Source: Aliidiomarina sp047920995 (GTDB taxonomy: Bacteria > Pseudomonadota > Gammaproteobacteria > Enterobacterales > Alteromonadaceae). Taken from it: DNA of 64,000 nucleotides. The notes under the pieces were generated by a model. That model was not told where the DNA came from. It searched no databases and saw only the letters and a program-made list of their open reading frames with translations. The DNA lies in assembly GCF_047920995.1 (NCBI RefSeq), contig NZ_JBLRWZ010000005.1:1-64000 (forward strand). The letters run 5' to 3'. Made by a program: the position numbers and the translations under genes. Within the stretch, counting starts at the first letter, position 1. The number at the start of each line of letters is the position of its first letter. Positions 1-8,139 of this stretch are shown piece after piece.

Positions 1-726
1 GTTAATCGTTTGCGGCAAACCAAGATTCAATCGGGTAGTGTATTGTTAATGCAGGGCACTGCCGAAGCGTTAGCGCTATTTGCGGCTAATTATAGTTGTG
101 TACCTCTTGCTGAGCGCACGGTGCGCGTGCCAAGTAAGCGTCGAGCGATGTACGCTTCGGGCATCATGATTAGTGCGGTAAGCTTAGCAGCAACAGGGGT
201 TACTTCGGCTGCGGTAGCATTCGCAGCCGGTATGTTTGCGGTGATGGTGTTAAAAGTTATTCCACTGCGGCAAGTGTATGAGAACATTGATTGGTCGGTA
301 GTGGTGTTACTGGCCGCATTAATTCCAGTGGCGATGGCAATGGAAAACACCGGTGCTGCAGATAGCTTGGTGAATTACGGCCTGTTGTTTCTCGCCGATA
401 GCAGCCCCGCGATAATACTAACAATGCTGTTAATTATCACAACGCTACTTTCCAGTGTAATGAATAATGCTGCCACAGCCGCGGTAATGTGTCCGGTAGC
501 TATAAGCACAGCAAACCAATTAAGCGCCAACCCAGATGCTTTTTTAATGGCTGTTGCTGTGGGCGCATCCTGTGCATTCTTAACACCGATTGCGCACCAA
601 AATAACACCTTAATTTTGGGGCCTGGGGGCTTTAAATTTGCTGATTACTGGCAGCTGGGCTTGCCGTTAACTCTGGTGGTATTCGCAGTGGCTGTGCCTG
701 CATTGTTATATTTCTGGCCTTTATAA
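1..726 (+). CDS. SLC13-family (DASS/CitT-like) permease, C-terminal part, cut by the window edge
   Basis: The reading frame is open from base 1, so the 5' part lies outside the window; 241 residues are visible. The first ~25 residues (SGSVLLMQGTAEAL) look like the end of a TrkA-C (RCK) regulatory domain, as found in the middle of many bacterial SLC13 permeases. The rest is strongly hydrophobic with about six membrane segments. The stretch SSVMNNAATAAVMCPVAI, with an SxxxNNAAT-type motif, is typical of the second half of sodium-coupled anion symporters. Substrate (dicarboxylate, sulfate or other anion) cannot be told. The family is well supported; the exact transport role is inferred. Confidence 0.8.
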   Translation, partial: VNRLRQTKIQSGSVLLMQGTAEALALFAANYSCVPLAERTVRVPSKRRAMYASGIMISAVSLAATGVTSAAVAFAAGMFAVMVLKVIPLRQVYENIDWSVVVLLAALIPVAMAMENTGAADSLVNYGLLFLADSSPAIILTMLLIITTLLSSVMNNAATAAVMCPVAISTANQLSANPDAFLMAVAVGASCAFLTPIAHQNNTLILGPGGFKFADYWQLGLPLTLVVFAVAVPALLYFWPL

Positions 727-796
727 TTTACGGGTAGTGCTGTTAGGCTAATATTTTTATCATAATGTAACTTAATATTTGAAATTGGGAGTAGAT

Positions 797-2020
797 ATGC
801 GCAAGGGAATTATTGCGGTTATAGCGATCGCGGTGGTAGTAGTGGGGTATGTAGTGGGAGTAATTACCACGAAACAGGCCACTTATAATGCCATTGAAAA
901 TTTGGTTGTGGAGATGGAGCGGCAAGAAAACGCACAGGTTGAAGCGCTTTGGCAAGATCAAAGCGCGCGTAGCGCTACGCTGTTGCTAAACGTTTCTGCC
1001 GATACCGGTATTCCAGATATGGGTGCCGTTATTTACACCGAAACCATCGATTTGCGGTACGGCTTTTTAAACACTAAATGGAGCGGTACGGGTGATTTCC
1101 AACTTGGTGAGCACACCGCCAGTGAAGCGTTATTCGCAGGCCAGCCATTAACTTCGGAAGGTGTAGTAAGTAGAGGTGGTTTACGGGTACGTTATTTGAT
1201 GCCTGAACTGAACTATGAGATTGCATCTGGTTTGGTGTTTCATGCGAAGGCCTCAGAATCGGCTTTAATTATGGCCGGTGAGGATGTGCGTGTGCTGTTA
1301 AATGCGCCGGAATTTACCTTTAAAGGTGCAGAGGGAAATCATGCGGTAATTACGGGTATTAATATGAGCAGCGATACCCGTAATTTGCATGGCGAGATGT
1401 TCTCGAATGCGGGTATCTTCAGCATAGATTCGGTTGCACTTAACCTGCCAGACTTTGCAGAGCCTATCACTATCGAAGGAATTCGTAACACGTTTGAAGT
1501 GTTGCGCAAAGACGATGAGTTACAAGCGAAGGGCTCATTTGCGATAGCACAAGTAGATGGTGAGCCAGCAGTTCGAGGGTCTGGCCGAATCGAGTGGCTA
1601 CTCGAGGGTATTGATTATCAGGCGTTCCGGGATCTGGAAGCGTTTATGCAATCCAATACACACCATACGCCTGATAGCGATTTGCAAGAACGCGTAGTGC
1701 GCGCGGCGCTACAAAGTGAACTGGTTACTTTGCGGTTAAACACGTTTGAGGCCGAAACCGAAAGCTGGGGAAGCTTGCGTTCGAATGGCGTACTTAGCTT
1801 AGATTTACGGGAGTTAAGTGCAGCAGAGCGGCAAACGTTAGTGTTAGGCACAGATTTAATGCCATACGCGCACATTGAAATGAATTTTGCAGAGTTACCG
1901 CCAATGTTGCAATTGATGGCGATGGCTATTTCTACCGATCCATTGCCATGGAAGTTAGAGTTCCGTAATAATGAAGTATGGGTAAATGGCGAGTTGCTTG
2001 ATCTGAGCCAGATGCAATAA
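797..2020 (+). CDS. DUF945 (YdgA/YihF-like) membrane-anchored protein of unknown function
   Basis: 407 residues from ATG 797, chosen over the upstream TTG at 779 because GGGAG at 787-791 sits 5 bases before it. Residues 1-25 are a hydrophobic signal anchor (KGIIAVIAIAVVVVGYVVG); the rest is soluble and beta-rich, presumably periplasmic. Composition and layout match DUF945, whose E. coli members YdgA and YihF are 50-100 residues longer. YihF is encoded close to polA in E. coli, and here the gene also precedes polA, which supports the assignment. Biochemical function of the family is not established. A strong terminator follows 20 bases after the stop, so it is transcribed separately from polA. 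Confidence 0.7.
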   Translation: MRKGIIAVIAIAVVVVGYVVGVITTKQATYNAIENLVVEMERQENAQVEALWQDQSARSATLLLNVSADTGIPDMGAVIYTETIDLRYGFLNTKWSGTGDFQLGEHTASEALFAGQPLTSEGVVSRGGLRVRYLMPELNYEIASGLVFHAKASESALIMAGEDVRVLLNAPEFTFKGAEGNHAVITGINMSSDTRNLHGEMFSNAGIFSIDSVALNLPDFAEPITIEGIRNTFEVLRKDDELQAKGSFAIAQVDGEPAVRGSGRIEWLLEGIDYQAFRDLEAFMQSNTHHTPDSDLQERVVRAALQSELVTLRLNTFEAETESWGSLRSNGVLSLDLRELSAAERQTLVLGTDLMPYAHIEMNFAELPPMLQLMAMAISTDPLPWKLEFRNNEVWVNGELLDLSQMQ

Positions 2021-2039
2021 TTGATCAATGTATTCGCAA

Positions 2040-2071
2040 GGCCGAGCAAGTTCGCTCGGCCTTTTTCTTTT
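2040..2071 (+). terminator. Rho-independent terminator of the DUF945 gene
   Basis: Perfect 8-bp stem GGCCGAGC (2040-2047) / GCTCGGCC (2054-2061) with a 6-base loop, followed by TTTTTCTTTT. Confidence 0.9.
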
Positions 2072-2115
2072 GTAAATTCAGCACTTACAAATACGAGTAT
2101 AAAGAAGCTAATTTT

Positions 2116-2154
2116 CAGATCAAAAAATGTTAAAAAAGATCGAATTTTGATCTG
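2116..2154. repeat. 10-bp perfect inverted repeat upstream of polA
   Basis: CAGATCAAAA (2116-2125) and TTTTGATCTG (2145-2154) are exact reverse complements separated by 19 AT-rich bases. No T-run follows, so it is not a normal terminator. It could be a protein-binding dyad or an RNA hairpin. Confidence 0.5.
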
Positions 2155-2491
2155 GTATTGGTTATTCAGTGTGCTAATCTACTTGACCCGATTGCGACAT
2201 CGCGTACGGTTTTTCTTTCGGCATTCATTCCCTCCAGCACATATGTGCGCAATGAGTGTTGCGGTAACAGAAGGGCTGATACAAGCAAGATGGTTTGAGA
2301 AGTAGGCAATGTAAATACCCACTTCGACAAGGAAGTATAAATAACTTTCCACAATTGGGATTAAAGCTAAAAATAACAATGATAGGCTGTACGAGACCTG
2401 CTTTTCTCGCGTTATATCAATGATTTACTGAATTTGCATGCTGCTACTCATCGTTACGAGTATACGGCAGGCGGAGCTTTTCCCCACAGAG

Positions 2492-2500
2492 TTATCCACA
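2492..2500 (+). promoter_or_regulatory. Consensus DnaA box upstream of polA
   Basis: TTATCCACA is an exact match to the DnaA-box consensus TTATNCACA. It lies 125 bases before the polA start. A related TCCCCACAG lies 11 bases upstream (2481-2489). Consistent with DnaA-linked control of the DNA polymerase I gene; function is inferred from sequence only. Confidence 0.5.
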
Positions 2501-2624
2501 GGTTGTTAGAGCCTAGCCCAGAAAAAAGTATTGGTTTTTAACCGACAAAATTGGCCTGTCTGCTAGCCCTGTGGCATTCTTATCTCATTCGAGTTTTGCT
2601 GTTCTACAACTAGGTTTATTAATT

Positions 2625-5450
2625 ATGCAACGTATCCCGAAGCAGCCGTTTATATTGGTTGATGGTTCTTCCTATTTGTTTCGTGCGTATTATGCGCCAC
2701 CGCATTTAACCAACTCTGCAGGTGAGCCAACCGGTGCTATTTACGGTGTGGTAAACATGTTGCGTAGCTTGTTAAAACAGTTTGAACCTACCCACATGGC
2801 GGTAGTGTTTGATGCTAAGGGCACTACGTTTCGCAACGATATGTATGAGGCGTATAAAGCGAACCGTCCGCCAATGCCAGACGATTTACGCAGCCAAATA
2901 GAACCGCTGCATAACATTATTCGCGCAATGGGCTTGCCGCTGATCTCAGTAGAAGGGGTTGAGGCCGACGACGTAATCGGTACTTTGGCTCAGCAAGCCG
3001 CAGCAGAAGGGCGCACGTGCTTAATTAGTACTGGCGACAAAGATATGGCGCAGTTGGTGAATGAGCATGTGATTTTAATTAACACCATGACCAACACCGT
3101 GCTTGATGAAGAAGCAGTGCCGGAGAAATACGGTGTGCGCCCAGATCAGATGATTGATTTTCTTGCGCTTATGGGTGATAGCTCAGATAACATTCCGGGA
3201 TTGCCCGGCGTAGGTGAAAAAACGGCGCTGGCGATGCTGCAAGGAATGGGCAGTATTGCGGCAATGTTAGAAAATCCAGATAAATTAGCTGAATTAAGCT
3301 TTCGCGGGGCGAAATCAATGCCAGCGAAAATCCGCGAGCATGAAGAGATTTTGCTACTTTCACAGCAGCTAGCAACCATTAAGCTCGATGTAGCAATGGA
3401 TTTGCAGCCTGCCGAGCTTACCTTAGCAGAACCAGACGATAGCAAACTTGCTGAGCTATATAAGCAATGCGAGTTTCGCCGTTGGCTTGCCGATTTATTA
3501 GAGAACGGTAATGCGCCAGAGCACAAAGGCAAGCCCGCCGGTAAAACCGCAGTGGTGGCGGCAGCCGCGGCGGCGCCAAACTCTGTAGATAAAGAGAGTG
3601 ATAGCAGCTCTAGTTTTCCGCCAATCGATCGTGAAGCATACATCACCATCACCGATAAAAGCGTATTTGCCGAGTGGTTACAAAAGCTCGAGAATGCTGA
3701 GTATTATGCAATTGATACTGAAACTACCAGCCTGGATTACATGGATGCGGAACTGGTAGGAATTTCTTTTGCAACAGCCCCCGGTGAAGCAGCTTATGTG
3801 CCGTTAACCCATCAAGATTTAGATGGCCCTCAGCAACTAGAGCGCAATTGGGTGCTTGAACAAATGAAACCGCTGCTGGAGGATACGAAGCCGAAAAAAA
3901 TTGGCCAGCACATTAAGTATGATATGCACATTTTCCGCACCTATGGCATTCATGTGCGCGGGATTTTGAATGATACGATGTTGTCATCTTATGTACTAAA
4001 TAGCACTAGCTCACGCCATGATATGGATACCCTAGCGCTCACTCATTTAGGGCACAAAACCATCGCCTATGAAGAGGTAGCGGGCAAGGGCGCGAAGCAG
4101 AAGCGTTTTGATGAGGTGCCGATTGCGCAGGCCGCGCCTTACGCCGCAGAAGATGCCGATGTAACGCTGCGTTTGCATGAAGTATTGTGGCCGCGGGTAA
4201 AAAATGAAGGGCGCTTAATTGATGTGCTGCGCGACATTGAGTTACCGCTTATTCCGGTACTGGCAATGATGGAACGGTATGGTGTAAAAATAGACGCTGA
4301 TCAGTTGGGCAAGCAAAGTGCTGAAATAACCAAAGAGCTAGCAGAAATTGAGAAAGATGCGTTTGAACTCGCGGGTGCACCATTTAATCTGAATTCTACC
4401 AAGCAGCTACAAACGATTTTGTTTGAGCAACTTGGCTTACCAGTAAAAAAGAAAACACCAAAAGGCGCTCCTTCTACCGCAGAAGAAGTATTGCAGGAGC
4501 TGGCGCTAGATTATCCATTACCCGAGCTTATTTTACGCCATCGCGGTATGGCGAAGTTAAAATCAACATACACCGATAAGCTTCCGCGCATGATTAAAGC
4601 GCGCACGGGCCGCATTCATACCTCTTACCATCAGGCTGTTACCGCTACTGGCCGGCTTTCCTCTACCGATCCGAATTTACAGAATATTCCAATTCGAAAT
4701 GAGGCGGGAAGGCGTGTTCGTAAGGCCTTTGTTGCACCTGATGGCTATAAAATTGTAGCAATCGATTATAGCCAAATTGAGCTGCGCATCATGGCGCATA
4801 TCTCGCAATCATCGGGTTTGGTGGAAGCCTTTGCCCGTGGCCGCGATATTCACAAAGCCACTGCAGCAGAAGTGTTTGGTGTGGCACTGGAAGAGGTTAC
4901 CAGCGAGCAACGGCGGCGCGCGAAGGCGGTGAACTTTGGTTTGATTTATGGCATGTCGGCGTTTGGTTTAGCCCGGCAACTACATGTACCACAGCGCGAT
5001 GCTCAGCATTATATGAATGTTTACTTCGAGCGTTTCCCTGGGGTGCAAGAGTATATGGAACGCACTCGGGAAACGGCGGCAAAACATGGCTATGTAGAAA
5101 CCATTTGTGGCCGGCGTTTGTATCTACCGGAAATTAACTCCCGTAATGGTATGCGCCGAAAAGCGGCGGAGCGTGCAGCGATTAACGCACCAATGCAAGG
5201 CTCTGCTGCGGATATTATTAAGAAAGCAATGCTAGATGTAGCGCAGTGGCTAAAAGAGCCAGGTAATGTGGCCGAAGGCGATGTATTCCTTACCATGCAA
5301 GTGCACGATGAGCTGGTATTCGAAATACGCGAAGGCAAAGAGGCCCACTATATTGCTAAACTGGTGAACATTATGGAGCAAGCGGTAAGTTTAGATGTAC
5401 CGTTAATTGCTGATGCCGGCGTGGGTGACAACTGGGATGAAGCACACTAA
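2625..5450 (+). CDS. polA: DNA polymerase I
   Basis: 941 residues (E. coli 928). Start ATG 2625 gives MQRIPKQPFILVDGSSYLF, the usual PolA N-terminus; the upstream GTG at 2571 would add 18 non-conserved residues. Domains: 5'-3' exonuclease ~1-300 (VFDAKGTTFR, GVGEKTA), an alanine/serine-rich linker ~305-330, a 3'-5' proofreading domain with the DxE site intact (D364, E366 in AIDTETTSL), and the polymerase domain ~560-941 with motif A around D714 (DYSQIELR), motif B RRRAKAVNFGLIYG and motif C around D895 (QVHDELVFE). All catalytic residues are present, so the enzyme should be fully active in Okazaki-fragment processing and repair. Monocistronic: a hairpin with a short T-run follows. Confidence 0.98.
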   Translation: MQRIPKQPFILVDGSSYLFRAYYAPPHLTNSAGEPTGAIYGVVNMLRSLLKQFEPTHMAVVFDAKGTTFRNDMYEAYKANRPPMPDDLRSQIEPLHNIIRAMGLPLISVEGVEADDVIGTLAQQAAAEGRTCLISTGDKDMAQLVNEHVILINTMTNTVLDEEAVPEKYGVRPDQMIDFLALMGDSSDNIPGLPGVGEKTALAMLQGMGSIAAMLENPDKLAELSFRGAKSMPAKIREHEEILLLSQQLATIKLDVAMDLQPAELTLAEPDDSKLAELYKQCEFRRWLADLLENGNAPEHKGKPAGKTAVVAAAAAAPNSVDKESDSSSSFPPIDREAYITITDKSVFAEWLQKLENAEYYAIDTETTSLDYMDAELVGISFATAPGEAAYVPLTHQDLDGPQQLERNWVLEQMKPLLEDTKPKKIGQHIKYDMHIFRTYGIHVRGILNDTMLSSYVLNSTSSRHDMDTLALTHLGHKTIAYEEVAGKGAKQKRFDEVPIAQAAPYAAEDADVTLRLHEVLWPRVKNEGRLIDVLRDIELPLIPVLAMMERYGVKIDADQLGKQSAEITKELAEIEKDAFELAGAPFNLNSTKQLQTILFEQLGLPVKKKTPKGAPSTAEEVLQELALDYPLPELILRHRGMAKLKSTYTDKLPRMIKARTGRIHTSYHQAVTATGRLSSTDPNLQNIPIRNEAGRRVRKAFVAPDGYKIVAIDYSQIELRIMAHISQSSGLVEAFARGRDIHKATAAEVFGVALEEVTSEQRRRAKAVNFGLIYGMSAFGLARQLHVPQRDAQHYMNVYFERFPGVQEYMERTRETAAKHGYVETICGRRLYLPEINSRNGMRRKAAERAAINAPMQGSAADIIKKAMLDVAQWLKEPGNVAEGDVFLTMQVHDELVFEIREGKEAHYIAKLVNIMEQAVSLDVPLIADAGVGDNWDEAH

Positions 5451-5513
5451 GTAGCGTTGCTGATTACTAATCATAACGTTGCGCAGTGCAGAGTTCCGAA
5501 ATATTTGGGCAAT

Positions 5514-5544
5514 AACAAAGAGCTCTTAGGAGCTTCTTGTTTTA
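5514..5544 (+). terminator. Probable polA terminator
   Basis: Stem AACAAAGAGCT (5514-5524) / AGCTTCTTGTT (5531-5541), 6-base loop, one mismatch and one G-T pair, followed by a short T stretch 64 bases after the polA stop. Confidence 0.55.
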
Positions 5545-5559
5545 TATACGATTTTTTCT

Positions 5560-5683
5560 GTAAAGATTTTTGAACTTTCAATGCAGGGGCAACTCATAGT
5601 AAGTGAGCATATTGCTCTCCCAAGATGTTTTTCCCTGGACATCATTTGCCCCAACCTTTTGGTTGGGGCTTTTTATTTTTTTG
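5560..5683 (+). ncRNA. Candidate small RNA at the Spot 42/ErsA locus (after polA)
   Basis: After the polA terminator, about 100 bases of noncoding sequence end in a very strong terminator (stem GCCCCAACC 5648-5656 / GGTTGGGGC 5661-5669, then TTTTTATTTTTTT). That second terminator points at an independent plus-strand transcript. In enterics and vibrios the sRNA Spot 42, and in Pseudomonas ErsA, are encoded directly downstream of polA, before engB. I could not align this sequence to Spot 42, so only position and terminator support the call. The 5' end is a guess: TTGTTT (5538) and TAAAGA (5561) are 17 bases apart but match consensus poorly. Confidence 0.35.
5648..5683 (+). terminator. Strong rho-independent terminator downstream of polA
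   Basis: 9-bp perfect GC-rich stem with a TTTT loop, followed by TTTTTATTTTTTT on the plus strand. The opposite strand lacks a T-run after the stem, so it serves the plus strand only. Confidence 0.9.
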
Positions 5684-5714
5684 TTGCCAGTTTTTTATTT
5701 CCGGCAATCTATTT

Positions 5715-6359
5715 CTAGTAAAGGCCGTTGATGTATTGCGAAAGAATCTCGATATCACGGTCGGTTAAACGTGAAGCGATGTCGCGCATCATGCCGTTTG
5801 GATCATTGTTACGATTACCGGAGCGGAACTGCTTCAGTTGGTCTGCAGTATACTTTGCGTGTTGGCCTTGTAACATTGGAAATGCTGCTAAGCCCATACC
5901 AAAGCCGCCTGGGCCATGGCAAGCTGCGCACGAAGTAATGCCGCGCTCTGTATCACCGCCAAGGAATAAGCGTTGTGCTTCAGTAACGATATCTTCGTCT
6001 ACAGAGCCCAGCGCATGTTCTTGCGCAGAGTAAAAAGCAGCAAGATCATAAATATCTTGGTCGCTAAGATTGATGGCTTGATCTGCCATTAATATATTGT
6101 GGCGGCCGCTTTCACCGTTAGTTTGCGCACCTAACCGGTAATCCATTAACTGCTTCACCAGATATTTGTTGTGCTGGCCAGCAATGTTAGGGAAATCACC
6201 AGTAGCACTGTTTCCCGTTTGCCCATGGCATGCCGCACAGGTAACGGATTTCTCTTGGCCAGCTTCGGCATCGCCAGTAAGGCGCTCGTTCGAGCCGGAG
6301 GCCATTGCTGCGCCACTGGCGAACAACATCAAACCACATAGAATCGCGAGTTTATTCAT
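5715..6359 (-). CDS. Cytochrome c4, diheme periplasmic electron carrier
   Basis: 214 residues. ATG at 6359 was chosen over an upstream in-frame ATG because it is preceded by AGAGAG and starts a clean signal peptide (residues 1-20, cleavage after AMA). Two CAACH heme sites at 41-45 and 144-148 mark the two mono-heme halves, the hallmark of cytochrome c4. The family passes electrons to cbb3-type terminal oxidases in the periplasm. The gene is divergent from engB, an arrangement also common in pseudomonads. The stop lies close to the plus-strand terminator of the polA region. Confidence 0.93.
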   Translation of the reverse strand: MNKLAILCGLMLFASGAAMASGSNERLTGDAEAGQEKSVTCAACHGQTGNSATGDFPNIAGQHNKYLVKQLMDYRLGAQTNGESGRHNILMADQAINLSDQDIYDLAAFYSAQEHALGSVDEDIVTEAQRLFLGGDTERGITSCAACHGPGGFGMGLAAFPMLQGQHAKYTADQLKQFRSGNRNNDPNGMMRDIASRLTDRDIEILSQYINGLY

Positions 6360-6533
6360 GATCTCTCTTCTCTGTATCTTTTTTGTATTCGGCTGGGCCA
6401 TAGCCCGGGAAAATTCAAGGTCCTATTTTACACGATTCTCGCTATGATGAAATGCCTGAATCACCGATCATGGTTGGCTATATAGCGTGAATCGTTCATA
6501 ATGTGCGTCCTTCCTGAGTAATTGAGGTTTAAT

Positions 6534-7196
6534 GTGAGTACTAGCACCCTGCATTTTCAGAACGCGCAATTTGTTACAAGCGCCCCGGATATACGCCATT
6601 TACCTGCCGATGAAGGCTTGGAAGTAGCATTTGCCGGCCGTTCGAATGCTGGAAAATCCAGTGCCCTGAATGTGCTTACACGACAAAGAGGCTTGGCGCG
6701 TATAAGTAAAACGCCTGGGCGCACGCAACAGATCAATGTATTTAGTTTGGATGATAATCGCAGATTAATCGATTTACCCGGTTATGGTTTCGCGAAAGTG
6801 CCGCTGGAAATGAAAATGAAGTGGCAAGAAGCGCTTTCCGAGTACTTGGAAAAGCGCAATTGTTTGCGCGGTTTAGTAGTGTTGATGGATATTCGCCATC
6901 CAATGAAAGATCTTGATCAAGAGCTGATTCATTGGGCCGTAGAGAGCAACTTACCGGTATTGGTAGTACTTACCAAAGCGGATAAATTAAAAAGCGGTGC
7001 TCGCAAAGCCACGTTGATGCAAATTCAAGAAGCGATTCCCGGTTTTGGCGGGGATGTGTCGATTATTACCTTTTCATCACTGAATAAATCGGGTTTACCC
7101 GAGCTCGAGAAAAAGCTGCATGAATGGTATGCCATGCCCTTGGTAACCGAAAATGATGACACCCCAGCACCTAACGCCGATGAGCCAGAGAGTTAA
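6534..7196 (+). CDS. engB: Ribosome biogenesis GTPase EngB (YihA/YsxC)
   Basis: 220 residues from GTG 6534, with TGAGG about 8 bases upstream; the TTG at 6522 inside that ribosome site is less likely. All GTPase motifs are visible: G1 GRSNAGKSS (35-43), G2 TPGRTQ, G3 DLPGYG, G4 TKAD. EngB is a small essential GTPase needed for late assembly of the 50S subunit. The 3' end overlaps the next gene (TAATG), so the DMT transporter is probably translationally coupled. The C-terminal tail after about residue 205 is acidic and poorly conserved. Confidence 0.96.
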   Translation: MSTSTLHFQNAQFVTSAPDIRHLPADEGLEVAFAGRSNAGKSSALNVLTRQRGLARISKTPGRTQQINVFSLDDNRRLIDLPGYGFAKVPLEMKMKWQEALSEYLEKRNCLRGLVVLMDIRHPMKDLDQELIHWAVESNLPVLVVLTKADKLKSGARKATLMQIQEAIPGFGGDVSIITFSSLNKSGLPELEKKLHEWYAMPLVTENDDTPAPNADEPES

Positions 7197-8119
7197 TGAC
7201 CCAAGAGTTATTGAAACACCCGTTGGTGAATGAGCAGTATGCACCGAGCACTTGGGCAAAACTATTTTTACTCGCGTTAATTTGGGGGAGCTCGTTTTGG
7301 CTGATCAAAGTGGGTTTGGTAACCTTTACCCCTACTGAAGTAGCCGCCATTCGTTTGGCTGCAGCGGCCGCATTTCTCGCCCCCTTTGCGCTTGTGCGCA
7401 TTACCCGTGTGCGGCGCAGGCAATGGCCAGTAATCCTTTCTGTGGGCCTCACCGGAAGCTTGTTGCCAGCATTCTTATTTGCCCTAGCGCAAACGCGGAT
7501 CGATAGTGGTGTAACTGGTGCTTTAAATGCACTCACGCCGCTGTTTACGCTGATTATTGGTGCCGTTATTTTTCGCCAGTGGGTTACCGGCCGCACAGTA
7601 TTAGGCTTATTGATTGGCTTATGTGGCACGTTAATGTTGGTGTTATTAAATGCTACTGGGCAGCTCACTTTAAATGGCTACGCTTTGTTTATTGTACTGG
7701 CTACGTTTTGCTATGGCGCCAACCTAAACCTGATTAAAACGTATTTGCCAGATCAAAGCCCGCTCACTATTACCGGGGTTTCCTTGCTAATGGTGCTGCC
7801 GGTAGCAATTTGGTATTTGGCTGGGCCCGGTGAGGTAGGTGCGAAACTTGAAGGTTCCGCGGCGTGGGGCTCGTTAGCTGCGGTGGTGGTACTAGGGGTT
7901 TTGGGTACCGCACTGGCGCTCATCTTGTTTAATCACCTTGTACAAATTGCCACTACCGTATTTGCGAGTTCGGTAACCTATTTGATTCCGATAGTTGCAA
8001 TGACCCTAGGCGCATTAAGCGGCGAACGTATCGGTGTATTCCAAATTGCCGGTATGGGGTTAATTTTGTTCGGTGTTTGGTTGGCCAATAGAAAGCCCAG
8101 CATAAAGCCGGGCTTATAA
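7196..8119 (+). CDS. DMT-superfamily (EamA) transporter
   Basis: 307 residues with about ten predicted membrane helices in two homologous EamA halves; the first begins LALIWGSSFWLIKVGL, the usual EamA signature. Members export or import metabolites such as amino acids or nucleotides; substrate cannot be inferred. The start overlaps the engB stop by one base (TAATG). It is convergent with the DUF885 gene, with only 20 bases between the two stops. Confidence 0.88.
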   Translation: MTQELLKHPLVNEQYAPSTWAKLFLLALIWGSSFWLIKVGLVTFTPTEVAAIRLAAAAAFLAPFALVRITRVRRRQWPVILSVGLTGSLLPAFLFALAQTRIDSGVTGALNALTPLFTLIIGAVIFRQWVTGRTVLGLLIGLCGTLMLVLLNATGQLTLNGYALFIVLATFCYGANLNLIKTYLPDQSPLTITGVSLLMVLPVAIWYLAGPGEVGAKLEGSAAWGSLAAVVVLGVLGTALALILFNHLVQIATTVFASSVTYLIPIVAMTLGALSGERIGVFQIAGMGLILFGVWLANRKPSIKPGL

Positions 8120-8139
8120 AGGAATAAGGCGAGAGCGGG

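Larger units (their letters stand above)
2072..2624. other. Noncoding region upstream of polA
   Basis: About 550 bases with no convincing gene; the open frames here have no ribosome site and no recognisable protein features. It contains a 10-bp inverted repeat (2116-2154) and a DnaA box (2492-2500). It presumably holds the polA promoter, but I found no clearly spaced sigma-70 pair. Confidence 0.6.

Noticed and set aside
2021..2305. 94-residue plus-strand open frame after the DUF945 gene
   Set aside because: It begins at the previous stop, runs through the terminator hairpin, and the protein is basic and low in normal composition, with no start signal.
5560..5683. Spot 42 (spf) by sequence identity
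   Set aside because: The conserved 5' part of Spot 42 as I remember it does not align; only position and terminator agree. Reported as an unnamed candidate sRNA.
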